Shown here: positions 8,701 through 16,674 of the stretch, one piece after another
Layout of the letters: the number at the start of each line of letters is the position of its first letter
How positions within the stretch are numbered: position 1 is the stretch's first letter
Assembly (NCBI GenBank): GCA_002840275.1
Contig: PHAB01000017.1
Span: forward strand, 1-64,000
Reading direction: 5' to 3'
Origin: Firmicutes bacterium HGW-Firmicutes-14
GTDB lineage: Bacteria; Bacillota; Thermincolia; Thermincolales; UBA2595
Length of the DNA stretch: 64,000 nucleotides
Program-made: the position numbers and the translations under genes
The notes under the pieces: generated by a model
The model's database searches: none
Told to the model about the DNA's origin: nothing
What the model saw: only the letters and a program-made list of their open reading frames with translations

Positions 8701-9174
8701 ATGCCGGATAGCAATGTGACCAGGGCGGAGTTTGTTACCTTTCTGGTCAAGGCGCTGGGCATCCAGCCCTATGAGCCGGATCATCCCTCGTACCGGGATG
8801 TCGGCAGGAGGCATTGGGGGTACAAATACATCGAGGCAGCTTTCAGGGCAGGAATAATCAGCGGTATATCCCATGACAGGTTTGGCCCTGACCGGAATAT
8901 AACCAGGGAAGAGGCGGCGGCCCTCCTGGCAAGGGCCGGAAACCTGAAGGTACTGAAAGACCAGGAAATTCTGAAGATATACAGTTCATTTACCGATGCC
9001 GACAAAATCAGCTTCTGGGCCAGGAAAGAGGTGGCTTCGGCCATTAAATCCAAGGTTCTTAACGGGTCAGGTGACGGCACCTTTTCTCCCCATAACAATA
9101 CCACCAGGGGCCAGGCAGCTGCAATGATAGCCCGGTTAACAGAGGCAGTCAGCAAAACAGGGACATCCCGGTAA
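5758..9174 (+). CDS. S-layer protein with about ten Ig-like repeats and three SLH domains
   Basis: A 1138-residue exported protein. A signal peptide (MNFRKKPFVFTVLLT..., cleaved near AASS, residue 30) is followed by about ten beta-sandwich repeats of 75-90 residues. Each begins like PxITVxxPxDG, has VTVxGxV and ends with GxNTIxVxATxxG, resembling glucodextranase-B/Big-type modules. A linker with an acidic FDDDEDEW patch leads to three SLH domains from about residue 960 (FDDVNYHWAQRDIEF, YRDVGRRHWGYKYIE, FTDADKISFWARKEV), which anchor proteins to pyruvylated secondary wall polymer. Start ATG 5758 follows GGGAGGGG. It is probably a major surface or adhesive protein; the ligand is unknown. Carboxypeptidase DacF follows. 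Confidence 0.88.
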   Translation: MNFRKKPFVFTVLLTMVLGLLTPHPVLFAASSPVITVSSPADNAVVTVNLVNVSGYVSDTSVLKINGVGVPFSTNGFFSYTVRDLLEGSNTIIISATGSTGAVTNKYLTVNYDPEAVSPVITVTGPADNSEVYTDSQNVTGTVSYNDTLSVLVNGTEAYTGTVTGAFSVPVQLAEGDNTIVVTATGSGLTATKTIRVRYTAPAVITGVGLDDGVTYRYVNDYIAVTLSPVTLDGYADGAGSVTVTNNGQQVSTIFDGSYFYAALNLTSGANNILITAQKSGISQTREILIYYGPEGPQLYNVQPADGSTVYSASVTVRGMTRDANSVTVNGYSASIASDGSFSRTVSLAAQQWNTVTVVAANSGGNSVTRSYSIFCRTDPVITVNEPEDGKTVYSGTVTVSGKVINVKSGGLTVNGSSTGFNSSTGSFSTVVTLKPGNNTIVVKGTNSAGVTVEKGVTVEYAGGPAIYSLSPVSGSSVTTGTVTVTGNVANTSSGGLKINDSVVSFDSRGNFAKSVSLQPGSNTITVKVTDGFTTTTKTIIVTYLANPIITLTSPVNGDIVIQDSVVVTGKVFNTETKGLTVNGEYVSFSSSDGSFSKTVELSGLENEIEVTAYNGDLWTTREVVVYYQGIPSITVSSHSNGDIVETANIILEGWVFPTDPAQITTFTIDGTDNKARISEGRFRSYPVTLEPGDNSIEFILTTASYNTPLGRTIPSRTITRTITITHNEGPSITVTSPLNGSTVYANNVTIKGTLKRADFNSLEIGDDAVRVSGDGRFQHTVNLQKGENEIELSASLGDTTTVAVLTLYYNPVAREGAVVRTEVEDTSEVRAFEDMIKVKIAKGSVGLETVSVLSVADPSDLDDPPDQSAFVGPVFRLRWDGDEPLKPYRVTLKYDDVVRENQAHKVSVFWFDDDEDEWQVLGGAVDAKSRTVTIETDSTGYFTAMVYFRTFDDVNYHWAQRDIEFLVARGAVSGHTGNRFMPDSNVTRAEFVTFLVKALGIQPYEPDHPSYRDVGRRHWGYKYIEAAFRAGIISGISHDRFGPDRNITREEAAALLARAGNLKVLKDQEILKIYSSFTDADKISFWARKEVASAIKSKVLNGSGDGTFSPHNNTTRGQAAAMIARLTEAVSKTGTSR

Positions 9175-9302
9175 GTTTTTTCTTGAATTTGGAAGACATC
9201 AATACCTTCTTCCGGGTTGCGCCGGAATTTACTAGAGGTTATAATTTGGATGACAGGTGTTTTTGGTGTTTTGAAACAAAATTTCTGAATCGGGAGCGGG
9301 TT

Positions 9303-10529
9303 ATGCGGTTTCACAAAATTGTGCTAAGTGTGGTATTAATATTCTGTATAATAATCAATGCAGCCCCAATGGCGTGGGCCGGACCTCAGGTGACCGGAAA
9401 ATCCGGTATACTCATAGACGGGAAAAGCGGCCAGGTTCTTTATACTAAAGATGCAGATGAGCCCCTGCCGCCGGCCAGCACTACCAAAATCCTGACGGCG
9501 GTTATAGCCCTGGAAAGGACCAAACTCACTGACAAGGTAACTGCCGGAAAAAACCCTTCCCTGGTTGAACCTTCAGCCATAGGATTTATGGAAGGTGAGA
9601 CCCTCACCATGGAAAACCTGCTTTATTCTCTCCTGGTAAAATCAGCCAATGACGCTGCGGTAGCAATTGCAGAACATATATCCGGGTCAGTACCGGAATT
9701 CGCCCGGCTGATGAATGAGACTGCCGGGGAATTGGGGGCCACAAATTCTAATTTTACCAACCCCCACGGTCTGCCTGACCCCAACCATTATAGTACGGCT
9801 CATGATTTAGCCGTAATTGCCAGGTATGCCATGAAAAACCCGGTATTTCGGGAAATAGTGGCCACAAAAGTGAAGACAATCCCCCGGGAAAACGATTCTG
9901 ACATCCAGTGGCTGGAAACCCATAACAAGCTGCTTAAGAGATACGAATTGGCTAATGGGATCAAGACGGGTTATACCAAAGAAGCCCGGCAGTGCCTGGT
10001 CGCCTCGGCATCAGACGGGCAGAGGGAATTTATTGCAGTCGTCCTGGGCTCTGAGGGGAACAATATATGGACTGATGCTACAGTTTTACTGGATTATGGT
10101 TTTGATAATTATGCCACCATTAAACATAAGAATGCCAATACCCTGATAAAAACCGTCAGTGTCAATAAGGGCACCGGAAATGCGGTGCTGGTAACTGCAG
10201 AGGATTTTTATTACACAATTCCCAAGGGGGAAACCAGGGCCATTACGGAAGAAGTTGAACTAGATGACAATATTTCGGCTCCGGTGAAAAAAGGCCAGGT
10301 TCTCGGAAGGGTTAAGTTCCTCGAATCAGGCAAAATGATTGGGTCCGCAAACCTGATAGCCCAAAACAATATCCCGGCAGAAGAAGCAATTGTCAGGGAT
10401 GGGGCTTCTTTCAACCCCATTTTGGCAGGGGGAATTATATTGGGTCTCTTCACTGTCTGGAATATCAGGAGACGCAGGCACAAGGTAAGGAGAAAGAACA
10501 AGTGGCGTTATAAGAATGCTATCAGGTGA
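9303..10529 (+). CDS. dacF: D-alanyl-D-alanine carboxypeptidase (penicillin-binding protein)
   Basis: A 408-residue secreted low-molecular-weight PBP that trims the terminal D-Ala of peptidoglycan stem peptides. A signal peptide (MRFHKIVLSVVLIFCIIINAAPMAWA) precedes the peptidase S11 domain with its three active-site motifs: STTK, SAN and KTG. A C-terminal PBP5-like beta domain follows, and then a hydrophobic segment (FNPILAGGIILGLFTVWNI) and a basic tail that would anchor it to the membrane. Start ATG 9303 follows GGGAGCGGG; an earlier in-frame ATG at 9183 would bury the signal peptide. dacF and dacB paralogues cannot be told apart here. Confidence 0.88.
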   Translation: MRFHKIVLSVVLIFCIIINAAPMAWAGPQVTGKSGILIDGKSGQVLYTKDADEPLPPASTTKILTAVIALERTKLTDKVTAGKNPSLVEPSAIGFMEGETLTMENLLYSLLVKSANDAAVAIAEHISGSVPEFARLMNETAGELGATNSNFTNPHGLPDPNHYSTAHDLAVIARYAMKNPVFREIVATKVKTIPRENDSDIQWLETHNKLLKRYELANGIKTGYTKEARQCLVASASDGQREFIAVVLGSEGNNIWTDATVLLDYGFDNYATIKHKNANTLIKTVSVNKGTGNAVLVTAEDFYYTIPKGETRAITEEVELDDNISAPVKKGQVLGRVKFLESGKMIGSANLIAQNNIPAEEAIVRDGASFNPILAGGIILGLFTVWNIRRRRHKVRRKNKWRYKNAIR

Positions 10530-10544
10530 CGGAGGTGTCTGATA

Positions 10545-10778
10545 ATGAGCAGGCTGAAAGAGGCAGTTTTCGCCGAAACGGAAAAAGTTTTTACTGCTTT
10601 TGTATCATGGGGCATTGGAATTTTAATCATGGTTGCCTACTGCCTGTTTATTTACTGGCTGAACCAGAGCTTTGGAAAATACGTAATGGTCATGGGAGCC
10701 ATGCTGTTTCTTGCGGTGGCCTTCTTTTTCATCGATTTATGGTGGGGTTACCACAAGGTAAAAGAGATTTCCGAATAA
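10545..10778 (+). CDS. Small two-helix membrane protein
   Basis: A 77-residue protein with two predicted transmembrane segments (about residues 18-39 and 47-68) and a short charged C terminus, KVKEISE. ATG 10545 follows ACGGAGGT, 16 bases after dacF, so the two may share a transcript. No recognised family. Confidence 0.7.
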   Translation: MSRLKEAVFAETEKVFTAFVSWGIGILIMVAYCLFIYWLNQSFGKYVMVMGAMLFLAVAFFFIDLWWGYHKVKEISE

Positions 10779-10836
10779 GGTCAAATGGATTATTCCCCCG
10801 TTTCGCGGACATACTATTACCGCGGAGGTGGTGTTG

Positions 10837-11154
10837 GTGAGACAAAGGGACAACACCGGGTTTAAGGTGCTGCCCGGGGGGTATAATAAACTGGAGACCA
10901 TGCATGACATGATAATGGGATATCTTGACACAGAAGAAAAACAGGGGGTCCGTCAACTGTTGCAGAGAAACAATGAAGCCTGCAAAAAGCTGATTTTCCC
11001 CTATGTCAGCTCCAGGGAAAATCAGGCAGCAGTTATGACTGCCCTGGCCGGTGTTCTTGAAGCCCATGCCAGGGAATGTTATACCATCGGATACATAGAT
11101 TGTATTATAAACGATAGTTCATGCAGTAAGAAGGAAATTAGCCGTGACCCGTAG
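10837..11154 (+). CDS. Hypothetical soluble protein
   Basis: A 105-residue, mostly helical protein without signal peptide or membrane segment. Notable features are a conserved-looking AGVLEAHARECYTIGYIDCI stretch and cysteines near the C terminus. Four start codons are stacked at 10828-10839. GTG 10837 is the best spaced from GGAGGT (10824-10829). The stop codon lies inside the following terminator hairpin. The function is unknown. Confidence 0.65.
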   Translation: MRQRDNTGFKVLPGGYNKLETMHDMIMGYLDTEEKQGVRQLLQRNNEACKKLIFPYVSSRENQAAVMTALAGVLEAHARECYTIGYIDCIINDSSCSKKEISRDP

Positions 11155-11175
11155 AAGTTATTACGGGTTTTTTTG
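11147..11175 (+). terminator. Rho-independent terminator
   Basis: ACCCGTA (11147-11153) pairs with TACGGGT (11162-11168), followed by seven T residues. It overlaps the stop codon of the preceding gene. Confidence 0.85.
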
Positions 11176-11301
11176 TTTGCCCTTGGTTACGACGAAAATT
11201 AATATTACTAAAAAAGCAGGAATTTCCAGCTGTTTGTCGAACAAAATCTAAAATTAAAAAATTTTGTCAGGTATCTTTCATTTAGAGAAAGGGGTATACC
11301 T

Positions 11302-12981
11302 GTGAAAAGTTTTGGATTAAAACTCGTTGCGGTTTTTGTTTTTATGCTGTTGTGCATATCTACCGGAATCGGGCTGTATTCTTTAAATGCATTGGACAAC
11401 TATTCAAAATCCCTGGTCCGGGACCGGCTTATGGAAAACGTTATTCTTGGCAGACAAATGCTGGATTTCGAATATCCGGGAGAATGGCGGGTTGAGGAGA
11501 ATATTCTCTTCAAGGGTGATATAATGATTGGAGATGAATTCCTTTTCCCGCAAAAGATGATTAGTGAAACCGGAAATGATTTTCTTATGTATCTTGGACC
11601 TGATATGATTATATCCAACCTTGAAGATGCGGACCCCAAACAGTTCAGCATTGACGAAAACACTTTTTCTGAGATCATATTAGAAAATAAACCCCTTGTC
11701 AGAAATCTGGAAATTGCCGGTTCCACCTCAATGGCCGGTATTATGCCGATATTTGATGAGATTGGCCAGGGAGTGGGGTTTTGGGCGGTCAGGATTCCGG
11801 CAGAGGAAATTAGCGCCCTTGTGCGCAAGACCCAGATCCGGATGATGGTGGGCGCTTATATGGCCATGATAGGGACAGGCATAATATTTTATTTTCTGAC
11901 CAGGATTATTGCCGCCCCCATACCGGATATTGTCAGTGGGATGACCAGGGCAGAAAGCGGGGACCTTACAATCAGGCTGGATATTAAGACCAATGACGAA
12001 TTTGCCCTTTTGGGGGATAAGTTCAACAGTATGATCAAGAACATCGAATCATTGATAAAAAGTATAATTACAGTCTCTGAAAGGGTTGCTGCTTCCGCTG
12101 ACCAGCTTAATGATGCGGCAGGAGAATCATCCAAAACAACTGAACAGATTGCTGCCACCATACATATGGTTGCTACGGGGACTGAAGACCAGGCCAAGAG
12201 CGTGGAACAAACCTCCACAGTGATTGGTGAAATGTCCAAGGGGATCCAGGAAGTCGCCGGACATGCCCACACTGTGCTGATCGAATCTCAAAAAGCCAGC
12301 ACAATGGCTGTCGAAGGGGCCGGATCGATACAGAATGCTGTAATTCAGATGAGGGAAATTAACAATAAAGTCAATTCGACTGCTGATTCGGTACGGATAC
12401 TGGGGGAAAAGTCAAAATTAATAGGCTACATCGTAGATGTTATTACATCGATAGCCAAACAGACCAATTTATTGGCTCTTAATGCCGCTATCGAGGCGGC
12501 AAGGGCCGGTGAACAGGGACGGGGGTTTGCTGTGGTTGCCGAGGAGGTCCGGAAGCTGGCGGAACAATCCGGACAGGCAGCCAAGGAAATTGCCGACCTC
12601 ATCCTGGAAATCAGGGACGAAACAGAGAAAGCGGTTGTGGCCATGGAAAGCGGTATCCTCGAAGTTGAAAACGGTACAGGAGTAGTAAATGAAGCCGGCC
12701 AGGCTTTTGACGAAATAGTAAAATCCATTAGGCATGTTTCTGAAAGGATACAGGAAGTTTCTATAGCCGCGGAAGAGATGGCTGCCGGAGCTGAGGAGGC
12801 TGTAGCGGCCATGCAGAATATTGCCAGCATATCGGAGGAAACTGCGGCCAGCGCCGAACAGGTTGCAGCTGCAGCTGAAGAACAGACTGCTTCAGTCCAG
12901 GAAGTAGCGGCTTCGACCACTATTCTCGCTAACTTGTCCGATGAGCTGAAAAAAATGGTGAAGAACTTCAAGGTGGAATAA
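11302..12981 (+). CDS. Methyl-accepting chemotaxis protein
   Basis: A 559-residue transmembrane chemoreceptor. A transmembrane helix at about residues 5-27, an extracellular Cache-type sensor of about 140 residues and a second helix at about 178-200 lead into a HAMP domain and a long coiled-coil signalling region. The hairpin tip is the standard [20 protein letters not shown]. It would pass ligand signals to CheA and CheW and be adapted by CheR and CheB. Start GTG 11302 follows GAAAGGGG. It stands alone, without other chemotaxis genes, after a terminator. The ligand cannot be predicted. Confidence 0.92.
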   Translation: MKSFGLKLVAVFVFMLLCISTGIGLYSLNALDNYSKSLVRDRLMENVILGRQMLDFEYPGEWRVEENILFKGDIMIGDEFLFPQKMISETGNDFLMYLGPDMIISNLEDADPKQFSIDENTFSEIILENKPLVRNLEIAGSTSMAGIMPIFDEIGQGVGFWAVRIPAEEISALVRKTQIRMMVGAYMAMIGTGIIFYFLTRIIAAPIPDIVSGMTRAESGDLTIRLDIKTNDEFALLGDKFNSMIKNIESLIKSIITVSERVAASADQLNDAAGESSKTTEQIAATIHMVATGTEDQAKSVEQTSTVIGEMSKGIQEVAGHAHTVLIESQKASTMAVEGAGSIQNAVIQMREINNKVNSTADSVRILGEKSKLIGYIVDVITSIAKQTNLLALNAAIEAARAGEQGRGFAVVAEEVRKLAEQSGQAAKEIADLILEIRDETEKAVVAMESGILEVENGTGVVNEAGQAFDEIVKSIRHVSERIQEVSIAAEEMAAGAEEAVAAMQNIASISEETAASAEQVAAAAEEQTASVQEVAASTTILANLSDELKKMVKNFKVE

Positions 12982-12984
12982 CAA

Positions 12985-13111
12985 GGCAACGATAAATGCT
13001 CCTCCGCTCTGGGCGAAATCTCAATCGGATACGGCTCCCGCGATTCACAGCCAAGCGGGTCACCGACCGATTGACGATTTAAGCCCCGCTTCGGAAACAT
13101 TTATCGTTGCC
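12985..13111. repeat. Long imperfect palindrome A
   Basis: Perfect 14-bp outer arms GGCAACGATAAATG (12985-12998) and their complement (13098-13111) enclose further imperfect pairing (for example TCAATCGG against CCGATTGA) over most of a 127-bp stretch. It begins 3 bases after the chemoreceptor stop. There is no T tract directly after it, so it is not a simple terminator. Part of the 531-bp gene-free stretch 12982-13513. Confidence 0.7.
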
Positions 13112-13138
13112 TCATTGTTTTCTCTTAGCTTTTATAGC

Positions 13139-13164
13139 TAGTGCCCCTTCGGGCAACGTTGATC
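13139..13164. repeat. Copy of the AGTGCCCC...GGCAAC repeat
   Basis: A 26-bp stretch around AGCTAGTGCCCCTTCGGGC and the following AACGTT recurs with three changes at 37283-37306. Here the downstream arm GGGGCACT that makes the other copy a hairpin is missing. Confidence 0.5.
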
Positions 13165-13195
13165 TGATTTTACGTATTAATGTAGTTGTAAATTC

Positions 13196-13431
13196 ATGTG
13201 CTTATGAGGGTTGATATATACAAAAGGATTTGCCTTTGTTTCCCTTGATGCGCCTCTTGGCGAAAACACTGATGGAGCCTTCGGCGAAGGCATGGATGCC
13301 GGAGCCGTCCAGCGGCACGGATGCCGCTTGGACGGGTGAAACCGGAGGCGGAATCAGTGATTTCGCCTTAGAGGCGCACAAGGGAAACAAGAGTAATTCC
13401 GTTGTATATATCAACCCTCATAAGACATTAA
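13196..13431. repeat. Long branched palindrome B
   Basis: Perfect 22-bp inverted arms lie at 13201-13222 and 13403-13424. Inside them the sequences 13237-13273 and 13353-13390 also pair closely, giving arms of roughly 75 nt with few mismatches. The 80-nt centre holds two more hairpins: GCCTTCGGCGAAGGC near 13277-13291, and CCGTCCA...TGGACGG at 13305-13335. The whole folds as a branched cruciform or RNA. The ORFs across it look like by-products of the repeat. No gene is seen. Confidence 0.75.
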
Positions 13432-13513
13432 TCTATACGACGATTTTAAAAGAATTTCAACTAAAACAGGTCAACGTCACTGGATGGGGTACTAGAAAGA
13501 AAAGCTGCCCGAT

Positions 13514-13900
13514 TCACTTATGGGCTTCTTCCTGCACGTGCTGCCGCAGTATTTCTTCACCCCTTTTACAGTAAAAGGCTACCGTTGGACCCGTTTTTTC
13601 GTAAGGCGAGGGCGGGGTATCATCTCCTGTAACCAAGTACACCAGGGCATTAATGAACTCAAATATCCTGATGCCGCTTTTGCCTTCCTCGACGAGAGAA
13701 CCGAATTCGCGGCAGTTTTCCGGGGTGATAATTACTGCATCTGCCTGCCGGCCATTGCGGCTGAAGGTCATTTTACCGTCTTTGGTGCCGGTTTCAACAC
13801 CCAGGCGCACACATATCTTTTCAAAGAATAATGGACTGAGCAGGACTCTGGGATTTTTTGCGGCTATTTTTAATACTTTTTCCAGGGCTTCCGGGTGCAT
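13514..13900 (-). CDS. Hypothetical protein downstream of the Na/Pi cotransporter
   Basis: A 128-residue soluble protein. The N-terminal half is helical (MHPEALEKVLKIAAKNPRVLL) and the middle contains RNGRQADAVIITPENCREF. No family is recognised. ATG 13900 has AAGGAGG eight bases upstream. Using the ATG at 13978 instead would overlap the upstream transporter gene by 35 bases without a good site. It is 43 bases after that transporter on the same strand, so probably co-transcribed. Confidence 0.7.
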   Translation of the reverse strand: MHPEALEKVLKIAAKNPRVLLSPLFFEKICVRLGVETGTKDGKMTFSRNGRQADAVIITPENCREFGSLVEEGKSGIRIFEFINALVYLVTGDDTPPSPYEKTGPTVAFYCKRGEEILRQHVQEEAHK

Positions 13901-13943
13901 ATCGATGGCCTCCTTAATATTAAGATAACCGGAAACCAAAAAA

Positions 13944-14867
13944 TCATTCAGGCATAATTTTCTGTACCATGCAGGCAAACTGGCGGCTGAAAGGCAAGAC
14001 TGCCACAGAGCTTAATATATTAAAAATAGTATGGGCATTGGCAATTTGACGGGGAAGGGTTCCAGCTGTCATTTCCGTAAGCCCGGCAAAGGGATGAATT
14101 ATAGGGATGAAAACAGCAGCTCCCAGTACATTCAGCAGGACATGGGCAGCTGCTACCTGTTTGGCGGCAGTCGGGGTGCCTATGGATGCCATTACTCCGG
14201 TTATACAGGTTCCGATATTACTCCCCAGGATGATGGCAATAGCAGTGGGGAGGTCAAGGAGGCCTTGGTGGGACAGGGTTATGGCTATACCGGTAGTGGT
14301 GGCGCTGCTGTGAATGAGGGCTGTAAAAAGGGTCCCGGCCAGGACACCAAGAAAGGCATTGGAACTTACTTTACCCATCAGGTCTATGAAAACTGGGGAG
14401 TGTTTCAGTGGTTCCAGGGAATCAGACATGGTGCCGATTCCCAGAAAGATGATACCAAACCCAACCATAGACTGACCGGCGTACCGGACGGACCTTTTCC
14501 CGGGCAGAATAATTAAAAGGGCACCGAGGCCGATTGCGGGAAGGGCAATTTCCTCCAAATTGAAAGATATTATCTGGGCGGTGACACAGGTCCCCACATT
14601 GGTGCCAAGAATAATGCCGACTGCCTGGTAAAAGTTCATAATCCCGGCATTGACAAAGCCGATAGTAATTACAGTCACGGCTGTGCTGCTCTGGACGAGG
14701 GCTGTGATAACCGTCCCGGTAAAAAAACCGGTGACAGGGTTTTGGGTCAGGGTCTTTATTGCCTGACGCATACGCTTTTTTGCGGCGTTTTCCAGGCCGT
14801 CCCTCATAAATCTCATACCAAAAAGCAGCAGGGCGACACCGGCGCAGAATTTTAAAATGGAGAGCAT
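13944..14867 (-). CDS. Na/Pi-cotransporter family protein (NptA-like)
   Basis: A 307-residue polytopic membrane protein with the two inverted Na_Pi_cotrans repeats. Each carries the QSST/HSSA-type motif (ALVQSSTAVTVITIGFVNAG near residue 58; ALIHSSATTTGIAI near 185) followed by a GTNVGTC or GSNIGTC segment, which are the family hallmarks. It should import phosphate with sodium. The cytoplasmic PhoU-like tail found in longer homologues is absent. Start ATG 14867 follows GGGAGGAAAAT. It is transcribed divergently from the blaI-like gene, with 158 bases between them. Confidence 0.88.
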   Translation of the reverse strand: MLSILKFCAGVALLLFGMRFMRDGLENAAKKRMRQAIKTLTQNPVTGFFTGTVITALVQSSTAVTVITIGFVNAGIMNFYQAVGIILGTNVGTCVTAQIISFNLEEIALPAIGLGALLIILPGKRSVRYAGQSMVGFGIIFLGIGTMSDSLEPLKHSPVFIDLMGKVSSNAFLGVLAGTLFTALIHSSATTTGIAITLSHQGLLDLPTAIAIILGSNIGTCITGVMASIGTPTAAKQVAAAHVLLNVLGAAVFIPIIHPFAGLTEMTAGTLPRQIANAHTIFNILSSVAVLPFSRQFACMVQKIMPE

Positions 14868-15025
14868 ATTTTCCTCCCGGATAACAGATTAATACAATTT
14901 TATGAACAAATTTTTCCGGATAGACCCCCTGAAAATTGTTGAAATTTTCGTATAAATAGACAAAAGTACTATGATTGATGTATTATTAAACTAAGTAGGT
15001 CTGTGGGTCGTAAAGGGGGATTATT

Positions 15026-15457
15026 ATGTTTCTCAAGAGGGTAATATCAGATTTTAAACCTCATAAGATCGGTTATAAAAAGGTTTTAGGTGAGCTCGAA
15101 GCTGACATTATGAAGATAGTATGGAAGAGAAATAAGGCAACAGTCCGGGATGTTTATGAACAGCTTCGTCTTGAAAGGAGTCTCGCCTATACAACTGTTA
15201 TGACCATAATGGGGCGGCTGGCCGAAAAGGGCCTGCTGGAGAAGGAACCCCTGGGCAATGCCTATATTTATAACCCGACGATCAGTGAAGGCGATTTTGT
15301 CAAACGCGTTGTCGGTGAAGTCCTCGACGGCCTTATGGAGGAATTTGCCGAACCCGCCATGTCCCATATGGTTGACAGGTTAAGTTCCGAAGATGCGGAG
15401 AAAATGAATGCCCTGGAAAAAATAATTGAGGAGCGGAGGTATAAGGGGGCCAAATAA
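15026..15457 (+). CDS. BlaI/MecI/CopY-family repressor
   Basis: A 143-residue winged-helix repressor. The DNA-binding domain spans about residues 20-90 (LGELEADIMKIVWKRNKATV, YTTVMTIMGRLAEKGLL), followed by a C-terminal helical dimerisation part. In this family the paired M56 membrane protease triggers cleavage or release of the repressor. The M56 gene starts 3 bases downstream. Two TACTA-N7-TAGTA palindromes lie before the FtrD-like gene at 16675, so that operon is the likely target. A weaker half-site (TACTA at 14967) lies before blaI itself. RBS AAGGGGG before ATG 15026. Confidence 0.88.
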   Translation: MFLKRVISDFKPHKIGYKKVLGELEADIMKIVWKRNKATVRDVYEQLRLERSLAYTTVMTIMGRLAEKGLLEKEPLGNAYIYNPTISEGDFVKRVVGEVLDGLMEEFAEPAMSHMVDRLSSEDAEKMNALEKIIEERRYKGAK

Positions 15458-15460
15458 AAC

Positions 15461-16450
15461 ATGTCATACGATATATTCATACATAAGTTTGTCCACCCCT
15501 TCATAATTTACGTACTGATAGGTACTTTGGTCAGCTACTTGCTGGCGCTTCTTGTATCACGGTTTCCCATTGTCAGAAACTCCGGTTCAGGGTCTCTGGT
15601 TTACGGGATTCCATTTATTGTGCCTTTTGTTGCATATTTTTCCTACCGGCCGTTTATTATTGACAAATGTGCCATTTACGGGCACCCACTGGGCATCATA
15701 AATGACTGGCTTTGTTTTGGCGGCGAGGTTTTGGCGGTAATCCTGACCCCGTTGTTCGGGATAGTTTTTATCATTGCCATTACAAAGGCTTTGCTCAGTA
15801 TTTTTGCTTCCCGGAAACTGGCAAAAAAATATGGATTTGCATCTCCCGCGGTTTATCCCGGTGTATTTATGATTCTCGAACAGCTGTGTGCAAAAAGCGA
15901 AATAAATATGCCGCGGGTGATTATTACAGGTGACCCTTTTGCCCGGTCCTTTACCATGGGATACAGGTCGCCGGTTATTGTTTTTTCCAAGGGGGTCCTG
16001 GGGATTCTTGATGAAGACGAACTGGAAACTGTTATAGCCCATGAACTTGGGCATATCGTCAGGGCAGATTCGATGATGACCTGGGTGATGGTGTTCCTGA
16101 GGGATTTGATGTTTTTCACCCCTGCTATTTACTGGGTTTTCAGGGACTTTGCCTTTGAAAAGGAGAAGGCCTGTGATGATATTGTTGTACGCCTGACCAA
16201 TAAACCCATGGCTTTTTCCCAGGCCTTGATCAAGGTCTGGAAACTGTCTCCCAGGACTTTTTTTGACCGGGTGGTACTGGACAACTTTATGCCCCACCCG
16301 AATCTGGTAGGGAGTTCGGGAATACTGGAACACCGGGTGACAAGGATTCTTAACGGAGAGCCTGGGATAATAAATAATTCTCCCATTTCCCATATAATTA
16401 TTATTTTAACTGCTGTGTTTTCCGTTTTCCTTTTATATTGGGTCTGTTAA
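15461..16450 (+). CDS. M56-family (BlaR1/MecR1-like) membrane metalloprotease
   Basis: A 329-residue integral membrane zinc protease with HELGH at residues 194-198 (H194, E195, H198) and a downstream glutamate in EKEKACDD. Several transmembrane helices flank the domain, the last at the C terminus (HIIIILTAVFSVFLLYWVC). Unlike BlaR1 it has no extracellular penicillin-binding sensor after the final helix, so the signal must be sensed by the membrane part, by an unknown partner, or not directly. It is nearly contiguous with the BlaI-like gene and should control it by proteolysis. Confidence 0.85.
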   Translation: MSYDIFIHKFVHPFIIYVLIGTLVSYLLALLVSRFPIVRNSGSGSLVYGIPFIVPFVAYFSYRPFIIDKCAIYGHPLGIINDWLCFGGEVLAVILTPLFGIVFIIAITKALLSIFASRKLAKKYGFASPAVYPGVFMILEQLCAKSEINMPRVIITGDPFARSFTMGYRSPVIVFSKGVLGILDEDELETVIAHELGHIVRADSMMTWVMVFLRDLMFFTPAIYWVFRDFAFEKEKACDDIVVRLTNKPMAFSQALIKVWKLSPRTFFDRVVLDNFMPHPNLVGSSGILEHRVTRILNGEPGIINNSPISHIIIILTAVFSVFLLYWVC

Positions 16451-16533
16451 TTGATTATATTCGGTCTGCTGTCTAAACGGGTTTTCTGATTCTGGCGGCC
16501 TTCTTTTGGGAGGCCGTTATCTATGGAGGAAAC

Positions 16534-16550
16534 TACTACAAAACATAGTA
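16534..16550. promoter_or_regulatory. Putative BlaI-type operator 1
   Basis: A palindrome TACTA-CAAAACA-TAGTA, with the same arms and spacer length as operator 2. It lies upstream of the -35 of the FtrD-like gene, and its centre is 88 bp from that of operator 2. Confidence 0.6.
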
Positions 16551-16581
16551 AAAAATAAAGGTGGAAACAAAAAATTATTTA

Positions 16582-16610
16582 TTGACCATTGAAGTACCGT
16601 ATTGTAATAT
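16582..16610 (+). promoter_or_regulatory. Promoter of the FtrD-like/ABC operon
   Basis: TTGACC (16582-16587), a 17-bp spacer and TAATAT (16605-16610) give a good sigma-A-type promoter, with the transcript starting near 16617, just before operator 2. Confidence 0.65.
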
Positions 16611-16621
16611 TAGTAATGAAC

Positions 16622-16638
16622 TACTACGATATATAGTA
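16622..16638. promoter_or_regulatory. Putative BlaI-type operator 2
   Basis: TACTA-CGATATA-TAGTA, extended by one more pair (C and G) to 16621-16639. It lies directly after the -10, across the predicted transcription start, where a bound repressor would block initiation. Confidence 0.65.
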
Positions 16639-16674
16639 GATAATATGTATATATTCTTAGAAAGGAGAATGTAA

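Noticed and set aside
12426-13100. A 224-codon minus-strand frame opposite the chemoreceptor
   Set aside because: Serine/alanine-rich translation typical of the complement of a coiled-coil gene; it also runs through palindrome A.
13230-13574. A coding frame across palindrome B
   Set aside because: It exists because the repeat lacks stops; the product has no domain and the start has no ribosome-binding site.
15587-16393. A 268-codon minus-strand frame opposite the M56 gene
   Set aside because: It lies wholly within the M56 protease gene, which has HELGH and correct neighbours.
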